Positions 34,410 to 43,729 of a stretch of 64,000 nucleotides of DNA are shown here, piece after piece. The DNA is from Pseudomonas bubulae. Its GTDB lineage: Bacteria; Pseudomonadota; Gammaproteobacteria; Pseudomonadales; Pseudomonadaceae. Position 1 is the first letter of the stretch; each line of letters starts with the position of its first letter. The stretch lies in assembly GCF_037023725.1 (NCBI RefSeq), contig NZ_CP146077.1, positions 2,021,001-2,085,000 of the forward strand. The letters run 5' to 3'. Both the position numbers and the translations under genes were made by a program. The notes under the pieces are model-generated. The model saw nothing but the letters and a program-made list of their open reading frames with translations, searched no databases and was not told where the DNA came from.

Positions 34410-35941
34410 CAGGAGTCAGCCTTCAAGAATGCTTTGAAACGCACCAGTTCGGTCAGGCGGTAGCCACGATAGCGACCCATTGCCAGCATGAAGCCCACCA
34501 TGATCAGCAGGATCGCCGGGAAGGTGAACACGAAGTACACCAGTTCCGGCACGCTCATGACCAGATACGCCAGGGTGGCTGCGAACAGGGTGCCGATCGC
34601 GACCTTCATGGCATGCCCGCCACCGCGCTCTTCCCAGGTGATCGACAGGCGCTCGATGGTCATCGTCAGAATCACCATCGGGAACAAGGCGACTGAAAGC
34701 CCGCGCTCCAGACCCAGCTTGTGGCTGAACAGGCTGATGGCCGCGATCAGGATAACGACAAAGGTCAGTACTACAGACAGGCGTGGCAGCATCTGCAGCT
34801 TCAAGTGTTCAAGGTAGGAACGTAGCGTCAGCCCAAGTGCGGTGATCACCGTAAAGAGGATGATGCCGAAGCCCAGTTGGGTCTCGCGGAAGGCCAGGGC
34901 AATCAGTACCGGGGTGAATGTGCCCAGGGTTTGCAGGCCGATCAGGTTGCGCAGAATCAGGATCACCAGTACCCCGATCGGGATCATGACCATGATCATG
35001 AAGGTTTGCTGGGTCTGCAGCGGCAAGCCGTACAGTGAGTATTCGAGGAAGTTGGCGTCGGTGTTTTCGTCGGTCAGCTTGGCCAGGCGAATGGCGTTCA
35101 TTTCGCTGTTGTTCAGGCTGAAAGTAACGTTGGCTTTTTTGCCGCCATCGACGGTTACCATCGGTTCGTCGCCGATCCACCACAGCAGGCGGTCGGATGG
35201 CAGGCCCTGTTCGCCGGTTTCCGGGTTGAAGTACAGCCAGTCGTTGCCGTTAAAGCTGCGCAGCCACAGTTCCGGGGTTTGCGGCTGATCGGCTACCAGG
35301 CGGATGGTGTGGACTTTTTCCATTGGAACGTGGGCAATCGACAGCAGCAGCTCGATGATTTGTGCCTTGTGCGCAGTCGAAGGATCACCCGCCAGCAGCA
35401 GTTTCACGTTGTCATCATTGGCATTGCTGACGCGCTTGATGGTTTCGCTGATAAAGGTTTCGACATCGGCCGAGTGCTGGCGGATAGGTGCAAGCAAGGC
35501 TTCGGCGGCGATTTTTTCCGGGCCTTCCACGGCGATGCTGTCGCGGAACACCGGGCCTTTGACCTTGGTCTTGTCGCCCGAGTAGCGCTTGGTCAACACC
35601 AGGCGGTAGTACAGGGTTTGCTTGCCACTGACCCGGCGTGCCGACCAGGTGACCTTGCGGTTGCCGTCAACCCGGTTGACGCTCACCCCGTAGTTGTTGG
35701 AGATAAAGCTCTCGTTGAGGCTGACGTAGTCGCGGTTAAGCGGCGGCACGAACATCTGGATCTTGACCGGGTCTTTGGAGCTGGCGACGAACTCGACCTT
35801 GGCGTCGATATTCCACAAGTCGTCCGTGGCGTCTTCGGTCACAGGAATGCCGAGGACGAAAATCTGATAGGCCGTAATCGAAATGCCCAGCACCACAAGG
35901 ATGGTGATCAAGATTTTCAGGTGAAGGGTAAGAGCGCGCAT
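34409..35941 (-). CDS. Inactive transglutaminase-like domain fused to seven membrane spans
   Basis: A protein of 510 residues. One N-terminal membrane span (about 9-30) is followed by a periplasmic transglutaminase-like domain (about 40-260), then about seven membrane spans (about 305-490), with a short cytoplasmic tail. In the transglutaminase part the region that normally holds the catalytic Cys (AHKAQIIELLLSIAHVPMEKVHTIRLV) shows no Cys, in keeping with the 'inactive transglutaminase' families. It probably binds a peptide on the periplasmic side. It starts five bases after the retropepsin-like gene and overlaps the ATP-grasp gene, so the three products are expected to act together. Confidence 0.88.
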   Translation of the reverse strand: MRALTLHLKILITILVVLGISITAYQIFVLGIPVTEDATDDLWNIDAKVEFVASSKDPVKIQMFVPPLNRDYVSLNESFISNNYGVSVNRVDGNRKVTWSARRVSGKQTLYYRLVLTKRYSGDKTKVKGPVFRDSIAVEGPEKIAAEALLAPIRQHSADVETFISETIKRVSNANDDNVKLLLAGDPSTAHKAQIIELLLSIAHVPMEKVHTIRLVADQPQTPELWLRSFNGNDWLYFNPETGEQGLPSDRLLWWIGDEPMVTVDGGKKANVTFSLNNSEMNAIRLAKLTDENTDANFLEYSLYGLPLQTQQTFMIMVMIPIGVLVILILRNLIGLQTLGTFTPVLIALAFRETQLGFGIILFTVITALGLTLRSYLEHLKLQMLPRLSVVLTFVVILIAAISLFSHKLGLERGLSVALFPMVILTMTIERLSITWEERGGGHAMKVAIGTLFAATLAYLVMSVPELVYFVFTFPAILLIMVGFMLAMGRYRGYRLTELVRFKAFLKADS

Positions 35942-35946
35942 TTCAA

Positions 35947-36483
35947 TTACTCTGCGGTTTGAGCGTTGGCGACGCAGGCAGGTTTGCCAGCAGCGTATTT
36001 AAGGCTTGGGTCGACCAGCGCATCAAAGCGTTTGAGCGCTTCGGAGCCAATCAACAGCGGGTATTGGAACGCACTTCTATCGGTCAAGTTCACTTCGATG
36101 GTGCGTAAAGCCTTGCCCATGCAGATTTCCAGGGAAATAACCGGGCGCGAGGTGTAGTTCTTGTCGGACTCAGGATCGTAATCACCCGAGCGTCGCTTGA
36201 TCTTGCTGACACGGGCCAGCGGGCGTTCGATGGGGTGCGAGTGGGCATCATCGATGGCCAGGTAAAAGCGTACCCAGCTCTCGCCATCACGCTTGAAGCG
36301 CTTGATATCTCGGGCGCTGAGCGAGGCGGTCTTGGCGCCGGTGTCGAGTTTGGCCGCCACCTGCAGGTCGATACCTGCCAGTTCAGCGTATTCGTTGAGG
36401 CCGTACACGGTTTTTTCGCCAGCCAGGCTCAGGCCGGGTATGCACAGCAGGAAGGCGAGGATATAGAGGGGAAGCAATTTCAT
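35947..36483 (-). CDS. Retropepsin-like aspartic protease (formerly 'ATP-dependent zinc protease'), exported
   Basis: A protein of 178 residues from the ATG at 36483, giving a clear signal peptide (MKLLPLYILAFLLCIPGLSLA). A start at 36591 is possible but adds an unconvincing tail. The motif VAAKLDTGAKTASLSA holds the DTG(A) of retropepsins, followed by the conserved RPVISLEI and FQYPLLIGSEAL. The family was once named zinc protease RimB. The fold suggests a dimeric aspartic peptidase in the periplasm. It is the first gene of the operon with the transglutaminase-7TM and ATP-grasp proteins. The substrate is unknown. Confidence 0.88.
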   Translation of the reverse strand: MKLLPLYILAFLLCIPGLSLAGEKTVYGLNEYAELAGIDLQVAAKLDTGAKTASLSARDIKRFKRDGESWVRFYLAIDDAHSHPIERPLARVSKIKRRSGDYDPESDKNYTSRPVISLEICMGKALRTIEVNLTDRSAFQYPLLIGSEALKRFDALVDPSLKYAAGKPACVANAQTAE

Positions 36484-36678
36484 AAATCGAAGCACGTCTC
36501 TTGCAATCTTCAGTTCAAGGCGACTGGCAGGAGCGCAAGTTTCCTCGTGCGGCTGCCCTATGGATGAGGGCAGGGCGGATGCGGTCGGCATTCTAACATG
36601 ATGGTTTTATGGCGCCAGCGCCGAGGCGCTTGCAAGCGGCGATCAACCCTGTCGATACAACCAAGGTCGTATTCTTGG

Positions 36679-36690
36679 ATTGTCGACAAT
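36679..36690. promoter_or_regulatory. PrpR operator 1
   Basis: ATTGTCGACAAT is a perfect 12-base palindrome 74 bases upstream of the prpR start. The core TGTCGACA recurs at 36754. FCD-type GntR regulators bind such short palindromes. Confidence 0.7.
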
Positions 36691-36753
36691 GTCGATTTAT
36701 TCTTTGACTATCAGGGCTGAAATGGCTAATTTCAGCACTAATGATTTTCAAGG

Positions 36754-36763
36754 TGTCGACAAT
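36754..36763. promoter_or_regulatory. PrpR operator 2 abutting the start codon
   Basis: TGTCGACAAT repeats the core of operator 1 and ends on the base before the ATG of prpR at 36764. Binding here could block transcription elongation or, in the mRNA, lie over the ribosome-binding region. Confidence 0.65.
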
Positions 36764-37486
36764 ATGCTGCAAGCACTGGAGCCTGCCACGATCGCCCAGG
36801 ACGACTCGGAAACCCTTTCCGAGAACGTTTTTCGGCGCATTCAGGCGGCTATTGTCAAAGGCGAAATCGCCCCGGGAAGCAAGATCTCCGAACCCGAACT
36901 GGCGCGCACCTACGGCATCAGCCGCGGGCCATTGCGCGAAGCCATCCATCGCCTTGAAGGCCAGCGTTTGTTGGTGCGCGTCCCCCATGTCGGGGCGCGG
37001 GTCGTGTCGCTGAGCCATGCCGAGCTGATCGAACTCTACGAAATTCGCGAGTCCCTGGAAGGCATGGCCTGCCGCCTGGCCGCCGAACGCATGAGTGACG
37101 AAGACATCGCCGAGCTACGCCAGGTGCTCGAAACCCATGAGCGCGATGAGGCGTTTCAGGCGGGCGTCGGTTACTACCAGCAAGAAGGCGACTTCGATTT
37201 TCATTACAAAATTATTCAGGGCAGTGGCAATCGCACCCTGACGCAAATGCTCTGTGGCGAGTTGTACCAGTTGGTGCGCATGTACCGCATCCAGTTTTCC
37301 GCCACGCCCAACCGTCCACATCAGGCGTTTGCCGAGCATCACCGGATTCTCGATGCCATTGCCGATCGCGACGGCGAACTGGCCGAATTGTTGATGCGCC
37401 GACATATCGGCGCATCTAAACGCAATATTGCCCGTCATTACCAAGACGGTGCCCAGCAGACAGCCACTCCACGAGGTGAGTCATGA
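36764..37486 (+). CDS. prpR: GntR-family (FCD) regulator of the methylcitrate operon
   Basis: A protein of 240 residues. The N-terminal winged helix carries the recognition region [25 protein letters not shown], and the C-terminal FCD ligand domain contains the metal/ligand His pattern [10 protein letters not shown] and [10 protein letters not shown]. The frame extends to 36680, but only the Met at 36764 gives the family N-terminus. Its stop overlaps the prpB ATG by four bases, so regulator and enzymes share a transcript. Two TGTCGACA palindromes upstream suggest autorepression, relieved by a pathway intermediate such as 2-methylcitrate. This GntR type is distinct from the Fis-like PrpR of enterics; the name here follows Pseudomonas usage. 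Confidence 0.88.
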   Translation: MLQALEPATIAQDDSETLSENVFRRIQAAIVKGEIAPGSKISEPELARTYGISRGPLREAIHRLEGQRLLVRVPHVGARVVSLSHAELIELYEIRESLEGMACRLAAERMSDEDIAELRQVLETHERDEAFQAGVGYYQQEGDFDFHYKIIQGSGNRTLTQMLCGELYQLVRMYRIQFSATPNRPHQAFAEHHRILDAIADRDGELAELLMRRHIGASKRNIARHYQDGAQQTATPRGES

Positions 37487-38370
37487 GCAATAAGAACAGT
37501 CCAGGCCAGCGTTTCCGTGATGCAGTTGCAAGCGAACATCCTTTGCAAGTGGTGGGTGCGATCAACGCCAATCATGCGCTGCTGGCCAAGCGTGCGGGTT
37601 TCAAGGCCATCTATCTATCGGGTGGAGGCGTCGCAGCCGGGTCGCTGGGCGTACCTGATCTGGGTATTACGGGTCTGGACGATGTACTGACTGATGTACG
37701 ACGCATTACCGATGTATGTGATCTGCCATTGCTGGTGGACGTGGATACCGGCTTCGGCTCTTCGTTTTTCAACGTGTCCCGCACGGTCAAGTCGATGATC
37801 AAGTTCGGCGCTGCGGCGATTCACATTGAAGACCAGGTAGGCGCCAAGCGTTGCGGTCATCGCCCGAACAAGGAAATCGTTTCGCTGCAGGAAATGGTCG
37901 ACCGTATCAAGGCCGCCGTCGATGCGCGTACCGATGACAGCTTCGTGATCATGGCGCGAACCGATGCGCTGGCGGTGGAAGGGCTTGAGTCAGCCCTGGA
38001 ACGTGCCGCGGCCTGTGTTGAAGCGGGTGCTGACATGGTGTTCCCGGAAGCCATTACCGAGCTTGAGATGTACAAACTGTTTGCCAACCGGGTCAAAGCC
38101 CCGATCCTGGCCAATATCACCGAATTCGGTGCCACGCCGCTGTACACCACCGAGCAACTGGCCGGTGCTGACGTATCGCTGGTGCTGTATCCGCTGTCGG
38201 CATTCCGGGCCATGAACAAGGCGGCCGAAAACGTCTACACCGCGATCCGCCGCGACGGCACCCAGCAAAACGTGATCGACACCATGCAAACCCGCATGGA
38301 ACTTTACGATGCCATCAACTACCACGAGTTCGAGCAGAAACTCGATGCGTTGTTTGCCGCGAAGAAGTAA
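37483..38370 (+). CDS. prpB: 2-methylisocitrate lyase
   Basis: A protein of 295 residues of the isocitrate-lyase/PEP-mutase superfamily. It shows VDVDTGFG (Mg binding), the active-site loop [16 protein letters not shown] with the catalytic Cys in KRCGH, and a C-terminal helical tail. It splits 2-methylisocitrate into pyruvate and succinate, the last step of the methylcitrate cycle. The ATG overlaps the prpR stop. A REP pair separates it from prpC, which may lower downstream message or stabilise prpRB mRNA. Confidence 0.96.
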   Translation: MSNKNSPGQRFRDAVASEHPLQVVGAINANHALLAKRAGFKAIYLSGGGVAAGSLGVPDLGITGLDDVLTDVRRITDVCDLPLLVDVDTGFGSSFFNVSRTVKSMIKFGAAAIHIEDQVGAKRCGHRPNKEIVSLQEMVDRIKAAVDARTDDSFVIMARTDALAVEGLESALERAAACVEAGADMVFPEAITELEMYKLFANRVKAPILANITEFGATPLYTTEQLAGADVSLVLYPLSAFRAMNKAAENVYTAIRRDGTQQNVIDTMQTRMELYDAINYHEFEQKLDALFAAKK

Positions 38371-38385
38371 CAGAACACTGTGACT

Positions 38386-38474
38386 CTGTGGGCGCGGGCT
38401 TGCTCGCGATAGGGTCACCGCAGTGATTCAGGCAAACCGTGTTGCCTGAATCGCGAGCAGGCTCGCTCCCACAC
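38386..38474. repeat. REP pair between prpB and prpC
   Basis: GTGGGCGCGGGCTTGCTCGCGAT and ATCGCGAGCAGGCTCGCTCCCAC face each other around a hairpin loop (CAGGCAA...TTGCCTG). It interrupts an operon of co-directional genes. Confidence 0.9.
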
Positions 38475-38535
38475 AGGTATGTATTGAACCCAGTAGTTGC
38501 CGAATCCCTAACAAATTCAAGATTGGAGAAGCGCA

Positions 38536-39663
38536 ATGGCCGAAGCAAAAGTATTGAGTGGTGCCGGACTACGCGGCCAGGTGGCCGGGCAAACGGCCCT
38601 GTCCACCGTAGGCCAGGAAGGCGCAGGCCTCACTTATCGTGGTTATGACGTACGTGAACTGGCGGCCGAAGCACGCTTTGAAGAAGTGGCTTACCTGCTG
38701 TTATATGGCGAACTGCCGACCAAGACCCAACTGGCTGCCTACACGGCCAAGCTGCAAAAGCTGCGCGATCTGCCCCAGGCATTGAAAGAAGTGCTGGAGC
38801 GCATTCCCGCCGACGCCCACCCGATGGACGTGATGCGCACCGGTTGCTCGTTCCTGGGCAATATCGAGCCGGAGAAAGACTTCGCCGAGCAACAAGACAA
38901 GACCGACCGCCTGCTGGCTGCCTTCCCGGCGATCATGTGCTACTGGTATCGCTTCAGCCATGACGGCAAGCGCATTCACTGCGTAACCGACGAGGAGTCG
39001 ATCGGCGGCCACTTCCTGCACTTGCTGCACGACAAAAAACCGAGCGAGTTGCACGTCAAGGTGATGAACGTGTCACTGATCCTTTACGCCGAGCACGAGT
39101 TCAACGCTTCGACCTTTACTGCCCGTGTTTGTGCTTCGACCTTGTCCGACCTGTATTCATGCATCACTGCAGCGATCGGCTCGCTGCGCGGCCCGCTGCA
39201 CGGCGGCGCCAACGAGGCGGCGATGGAAATGATCGAACGTTTCGGTTCAGCAGAAGAGGCGGTGCAAGGCACCCTCGGCATGCTGGCGCGCAAGGACAAG
39301 ATCATGGGCTTCGGCCATGCGATCTATAAAGACAGCGACCCGCGTAACGAAGTGATCAAGGGCTGGTCGAAAAAACTTGCCGACGAAGTGGGCGACACCG
39401 TGTTGTTCCCGGTCTCCGAAGCGATCGACAAAACCATGTGGGAACAAAAGAAGCTGTTCCCCAACGCCGATTTCTACCATGCCTCGGCGTATCACTTCAT
39501 GGGTATCCCGACCAAGCTGTTTACCCCGATCTTTGTCTGCTCACGCCTGACCGGCTGGGCGGCGCATGTGTTCGAGCAGCGTGCCAACAACCGCATCATC
39601 CGTCCGAGCGCCGAATACATCGGCGTAGAACAGCGCAAGTTCGTGCCAATCGAACGTCGCTGA
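38536..39663 (+). CDS. prpC: 2-methylcitrate synthase
   Basis: A protein of 375 residues, the short citrate-synthase form. It contains GGANEAAMEMIE, the catalytic His in IMGFGHAIYK and the HASAYHFMGIPTKLFTP block near the C-terminus typical of PrpC. It condenses propionyl-CoA with oxaloacetate to 2-methylcitrate. TTGGAGAAG gives a good ribosome-binding site. A GGCTCCC/GGGAGCC hairpin follows the stop, in the 75-base gap before acnD. A type I citrate synthase would be longer, so the assignment is secure in context. Confidence 0.96.
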   Translation: MAEAKVLSGAGLRGQVAGQTALSTVGQEGAGLTYRGYDVRELAAEARFEEVAYLLLYGELPTKTQLAAYTAKLQKLRDLPQALKEVLERIPADAHPMDVMRTGCSFLGNIEPEKDFAEQQDKTDRLLAAFPAIMCYWYRFSHDGKRIHCVTDEESIGGHFLHLLHDKKPSELHVKVMNVSLILYAEHEFNASTFTARVCASTLSDLYSCITAAIGSLRGPLHGGANEAAMEMIERFGSAEEAVQGTLGMLARKDKIMGFGHAIYKDSDPRNEVIKGWSKKLADEVGDTVLFPVSEAIDKTMWEQKKLFPNADFYHASAYHFMGIPTKLFTPIFVCSRLTGWAAHVFEQRANNRIIRPSAEYIGVEQRKFVPIERR

Positions 39664-39673
39664 GTGAGGCCAC

Positions 39674-39699
39674 TGGCTCCCGCTGAAGGTGGGAGCCGG
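39674..39699 (+). other. Hairpin in the prpC-acnD gap
   Basis: GGCTCCC and GGGAGCC can pair around nine bases, 12 bases after the prpC stop. It has only a weak T-run (CCCTCTTTT) and could act as an attenuator or mRNA-stabilising element. Confidence 0.5.
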
Positions 39700-39738
39700 T
39701 TCCCTCTTTTGTAACTACCGTGATCGAGTCCTGCGCCA

Positions 39739-42330
39739 ATGAATACTGAATTTCGCAAAACATTACCGGGCACCCGGCTGGATTATTTCGACACCCGTGC
39801 GGCCGTCGATGCGATCAAGCCCGGTGCGTACGACACATTGCCTTACACCTCCCGCGTACTGGCCGAAAATCTGGTACGCCGCTGTGATCCTGCCACCCTG
39901 AATGCATCGCTGAGCCAGTTGATCGATCGCAAGCGCGATCTCGACTTTCCGTGGTTCCCGGCGCGTGTGGTGTGCCACGACATTCTCGGCCAGACCGCGC
40001 TGGTCGACCTCGCCGGCCTGCGTGACGCCATCGCCCAGCAGGGTGGTGACCCGGCCCAGGTCAATCCGGTAGTGCCGACCCAACTGATCGTCGACCACTC
40101 GCTGGCGGTGGAATGCGGCGGCTACGACCCCGAGGCATTTGAAAAGAACCGCGCCATCGAGGACCGTCGCAACGAAGACCGCTTCCACTTTATCGAGTGG
40201 ACCAAAAAAGCCTTTAAAAACGTTGATGTGATCCCGCCGGGCAACGGCATCATGCACCAGATCAACCTGGAGAAAATGTCTCCGGTGATCCAGGTGCGCG
40301 ACGGTGTGGCCTTCCCGGATACCTGCGTAGGCACTGACAGCCACACCCCTCACGTGGATTCGCTGGGCGTGATCGCCATTGGTGTCGGTGGCCTTGAGGC
40401 CGAAAGCGTGATGCTTGGCCGTGCCTCGTGGATGCGCCTGCCGGAAATCGTCGGCGTCGAACTGACCGGCAAGCTGCAACCGGGCATTACTGCCACCGAT
40501 ATGGTGCTGGCGCTCACCGAGTTCCTGCGCAAGCAGAAAGTGGTCGGTGCCTGGCTGGAGTTCTTCGGTGAAGGTGCCGCAGCGCTGACCCTGGGCGACC
40601 GTGCCACCATTTCCAACATGGCTCCGGAATACGGCGCCACGGCTGCGATGTTTTACATCGACCAGCAAACCATCGACTACCTCAAGCTGACTGGTCGTGA
40701 AGATCAGCAAGTGCAACTGGTGGAGAACTACGCCAGGGTCAGCGGCCTGTGGGCCGACAGCCTGAAGGGTGCGCAGTACGAGCGCAGCCTGAGCTTTGAC
40801 CTGTCGTCGGTAGTGCGCAACATGGCCGGACCGAGCAACCCCCACGCGCGCGTGGCCACCACTGACCTGGCGGCCAAAGGCATCGCCGGTCAATGGGACG
40901 AAGTGCCGGGGCAAATGCCCGACGGCGCGGTCATCATCGCGGCGATCACCAGCTGCACCAATACCAGCAACCCGCGCAACGTGATCGCTGCGGGCTTGAT
41001 GGCGCGCAATGCCAACCAGCTTGGCCTGAGCCGCAAACCGTGGGTCAAAACCTCGCTGGCACCGGGCTCCAAAACCGTGGCCCTGTATCTGGACGAAGCC
41101 GGTTTGACCCATGAACTGGAAAAACTGGGGTTTGGCGTGGTGGCATTTGCCTGCACCACCTGCAACGGTATGTCCGGTGCCCTGGACCCGGCCATCCAGC
41201 AGGAAATCATCGACCGCGACCTGTACGCCACGGCTGTACTGTCGGGCAACCGCAACTTTGACGGGCGTATTCACCCTTACGCCAAACAGGCGTTTCTCGC
41301 CTCGCCGCCGCTGGTGGTGGCCTACGCGATTGCCGGCACTATCCGCTTCGATATCGAGAAAGATGTATTGGGCCTGGACGCCAATGGCAAGGAAATCCGC
41401 CTGAAAGACATCTGGCCGAGCGATGAAGAAATCGACGCCGTGGTCAAGGCCGCCGTGAAGCCGGAGCAGTTCCGCCAGGTGTATATCCCGATGTTCGCCA
41501 TTCATGAAGACACCGGCCCGAAAGTCGAGCCGCTGTATGACTGGCGCCCGCAGAGCACGTACATCCGCCGTCCGCCGTACTGGGAAGGTGCGTTGGCCGG
41601 GGCTCGTCCGCTCAAGGGCATGCGCCCGCTGGCGGTACTGCCGGACAACATCACCACAGACCACTTGTCGCCCTCCAACGCCATCATGCTCGACAGCGCC
41701 GCAGGCGAATATCTGGCGAAAATGGGCTTGCCGGAAGTCGACTTCAACTCATACGCAACGCACCGCGGCGACCACCTGACGGCCCAGCGCGCGACCTTCG
41801 CCAACCCGAAACTGTTCAACGAAATGGTGATCGAGGACGGCAAGGTCAAACAGGGCTCCCTGACTCGCCTTGAGCCCGAAGGGCAGGTGATGCGCATGTG
41901 GGAAGCCATCGAAACCTACATGGAACGCAAGCAGCCGTTGATCATTATCGCGGGCGCCGATTACGGTCAGGGTTCGTCCCGTGACTGGGCGGCCAAAGGG
42001 GTGCGCCTGGCAGGGGTCGAGGCCATTGCGGCCGAGGGCTTTGAGCGTATTCACCGTACCAACCTGGTGGGCATGGGCGTGTTGCCACTGGAATTTTTGC
42101 CGGGCACCAACCGCAAAACCCTGCAAATCGACGGCAGTGAAACCTACGACGTGATCGGCGAACGCACCCCGCGTGCCACGCTGACCCTGGTGATCACCCG
42201 CAAAAATGGTGAGCGCTTGGAAGTGCCGGTGACCTGCCGCCTGGATACTGCGGAAGAAGTCTCGATCTACGAAGCAGGCGGCGTGTTGCAGCGTTTTGCC
42301 CAGGACTTCCTGGAATCGGCGACAGCCTAA
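39739..42330 (+). CDS. acnD: 2-methylcitrate dehydratase, Fe/S-dependent (AcnD)
   Basis: A protein of 863 residues of the aconitase A superfamily. [4Fe-4S] ligands lie in ITSCTNTSNP and CTTCNGMSG, and the C-terminal swivelling domain has GADYGQGSSRDWAAKG. AcnD dehydrates 2-methylcitrate to the trans isomer of 2-methylaconitate, which PrpF must then isomerise; the adjacent prpF gene fits this exactly. The ATG at 39739 has only a weak upstream ribosome-binding sequence. A perfect GCCGGGGC/GCCCCGGC hairpin follows the stop. Ordinary aconitase AcnA is the alternative, excluded by length, context and the prpF neighbour. Confidence 0.95.
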   Translation: MNTEFRKTLPGTRLDYFDTRAAVDAIKPGAYDTLPYTSRVLAENLVRRCDPATLNASLSQLIDRKRDLDFPWFPARVVCHDILGQTALVDLAGLRDAIAQQGGDPAQVNPVVPTQLIVDHSLAVECGGYDPEAFEKNRAIEDRRNEDRFHFIEWTKKAFKNVDVIPPGNGIMHQINLEKMSPVIQVRDGVAFPDTCVGTDSHTPHVDSLGVIAIGVGGLEAESVMLGRASWMRLPEIVGVELTGKLQPGITATDMVLALTEFLRKQKVVGAWLEFFGEGAAALTLGDRATISNMAPEYGATAAMFYIDQQTIDYLKLTGREDQQVQLVENYARVSGLWADSLKGAQYERSLSFDLSSVVRNMAGPSNPHARVATTDLAAKGIAGQWDEVPGQMPDGAVIIAAITSCTNTSNPRNVIAAGLMARNANQLGLSRKPWVKTSLAPGSKTVALYLDEAGLTHELEKLGFGVVAFACTTCNGMSGALDPAIQQEIIDRDLYATAVLSGNRNFDGRIHPYAKQAFLASPPLVVAYAIAGTIRFDIEKDVLGLDANGKEIRLKDIWPSDEEIDAVVKAAVKPEQFRQVYIPMFAIHEDTGPKVEPLYDWRPQSTYIRRPPYWEGALAGARPLKGMRPLAVLPDNITTDHLSPSNAIMLDSAAGEYLAKMGLPEVDFNSYATHRGDHLTAQRATFANPKLFNEMVIEDGKVKQGSLTRLEPEGQVMRMWEAIETYMERKQPLIIIAGADYGQGSSRDWAAKGVRLAGVEAIAAEGFERIHRTNLVGMGVLPLEFLPGTNRKTLQIDGSETYDVIGERTPRATLTLVITRKNGERLEVPVTCRLDTAEEVSIYEAGGVLQRFAQDFLESATA

Positions 42331-42337
42331 CCCCAGC

Positions 42338-42358
42338 GCCGGGGCCACGAGCCCCGGC
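42338..42358 (+). other. Hairpin in the acnD-prpF gap
   Basis: GCCGGGGC and GCCCCGGC pair perfectly around CACGA, eight bases after the acnD stop and 20 bases before prpF. No T-run follows, so it is unlikely to terminate. Confidence 0.6.
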
Positions 42359-42377
42359 AACTACAGGACTCAGTGAT

Positions 42378-43568
42378 ATGGCCTACGCAGCGCAAATCAG
42401 AATTCCCGCGACCTATATGCGTGGCGGCACCAGTAAAGGCGTGTTCTTCAGTCTGCTGGACCTTCCCGCCGTGGCTCAGGTACCGGGTGCCGCCCGTGAT
42501 GCCTTGTTGTTGCGCGTGATCGGTAGCCCAGACCCTTACGAAAAACAGATCGACGGCATGGGCGCGGCCACTTCCAGCACCAGCAAAACCGTGATCGTCA
42601 GCAAAAGCCTGCGTGCGGATCATGATGTCGATTACCTGTTCGGTCAGGTCGCGATCGACAAGCCCTTTGTGGACTGGAGCGGCAACTGCGGCAACCTGTC
42701 TGCGGCGGTCGGGTCGTTCGCGGTCAGCAGCGGCCTGGTGGATACCGCTCGTATCCCCCGCAATGGTACGGCGGTGGTACGTATCTGGCAGGCCAATATT
42801 GGCAAGACCATCATTGCCCATGTGCCGATCACCGACGGTGCGGTACAGGAAACCGGCGATTTTGAACTCGACGGCGTGACCTTCCCGGCCGCAGAAGTGC
42901 AGTTGGAATTTATCAGCCCGGCAGCGGATGAAGAGGGGGCAGGCGGTTCGATGTTTCCAACCGGTAACCTGGTGGACGACCTCGAAGTACCGGGTGTCGG
43001 CACCTTGAACGTGACCATGATCAATGCCGGGATTCCGACGATTTTCGTCAATGCGCGGGATATCGGTTACAGCGGTGCAGAGCTGCAGAGCGACATCAAC
43101 AGCGACCCTAAAGCCCTGGCCATGTTCGAAACTATCCGTGCTCACGGTGCGTTGCGCATGGGCCTGATAGACAAGCTTGAAGACGCGGCCAAGCGTCAGC
43201 ACACGCCCAAGGTCGCCTTTGTTGCCGGGCCTGCGGACTACGTGTCATCCAGCGGCAAGCCGGTCAGTGCTCAGAGTGTGGATTTGCTGGTGCGGGCCTT
43301 GTCGATGGGCAAGTTGCACCACGCCATGATGGGCACCGCTGCGGTGGCCATCGGTACGGCTGCGGCGATCCCGGGCACGCTGGTCAACCTGGCGGCCGGT
43401 GGTGAACAGCGCGATGCCGTGCGCTTTGGCCATCCCTCGGGCACCTTGCGCGTGGGTGCCGAAGCCCGGCAGGTTGACGGCGAATGGACCGTGACCAAAG
43501 CCATCATGAGCCGCAGTGCGCGGGTACTGATGGAAGGCTGGGTGCGGGTGCCGGGTGATTCTTTTTGA
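42378..43568 (+). CDS. prpF: 2-methylaconitate cis-trans isomerase
   Basis: A protein of 396 residues. It begins with the PrpF hallmark YMRGGTSKGVFF and continues with WSGNCGNLSAAVG and GMGAATSSTSKT. The family has a diaminopimelate-epimerase-like fold and converts the product of AcnD to the isomer used by aconitase/AcnB. AGGACTCAG lies ahead of the ATG. It follows acnD by 47 bases with a hairpin between. Confidence 0.96.
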   Translation: MAYAAQIRIPATYMRGGTSKGVFFSLLDLPAVAQVPGAARDALLLRVIGSPDPYEKQIDGMGAATSSTSKTVIVSKSLRADHDVDYLFGQVAIDKPFVDWSGNCGNLSAAVGSFAVSSGLVDTARIPRNGTAVVRIWQANIGKTIIAHVPITDGAVQETGDFELDGVTFPAAEVQLEFISPAADEEGAGGSMFPTGNLVDDLEVPGVGTLNVTMINAGIPTIFVNARDIGYSGAELQSDINSDPKALAMFETIRAHGALRMGLIDKLEDAAKRQHTPKVAFVAGPADYVSSSGKPVSAQSVDLLVRALSMGKLHHAMMGTAAVAIGTAAAIPGTLVNLAAGGEQRDAVRFGHPSGTLRVGAEARQVDGEWTVTKAIMSRSARVLMEGWVRVPGDSF

Positions 43569-43583
43569 TCGGGTGAACCCTTT

Positions 43584-43632
43584 GCCCTCACCCTGACCCT
43601 CTCCCTCGGGGAGAGGGCCAGGGGCTAGGGGC
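43584..43632. repeat. GC-rich intergenic palindrome, non-REP type
   Basis: GCCCTCACCCTGACCCTCTCCC and GGGAGAGGGCCAGGGGCTAGGGGC form an imperfect inverted repeat around TCG. It differs in sequence from the REP family here, and a run of this style is widespread in Pseudomonas and relatives. It lies between prpF and prpD. Confidence 0.75.
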
Positions 43633-43729
43633 TTTTGATTCTGATACATCAAACGGGCATTTAGACCCGCAAAATCACGATGAACCTGAGGATGGACACG
43701 ACCCTTACCCACTCTTTGGAGACTGCCCC

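Noticed and set aside
39763..41664. Long minus-strand open frame (633 codons) inside acnD
   Set aside because: It is the complementary shadow of the well-conserved acnD gene; its translation is His/Gln/Arg-rich with no domain, as expected for high-GC antisense frames.
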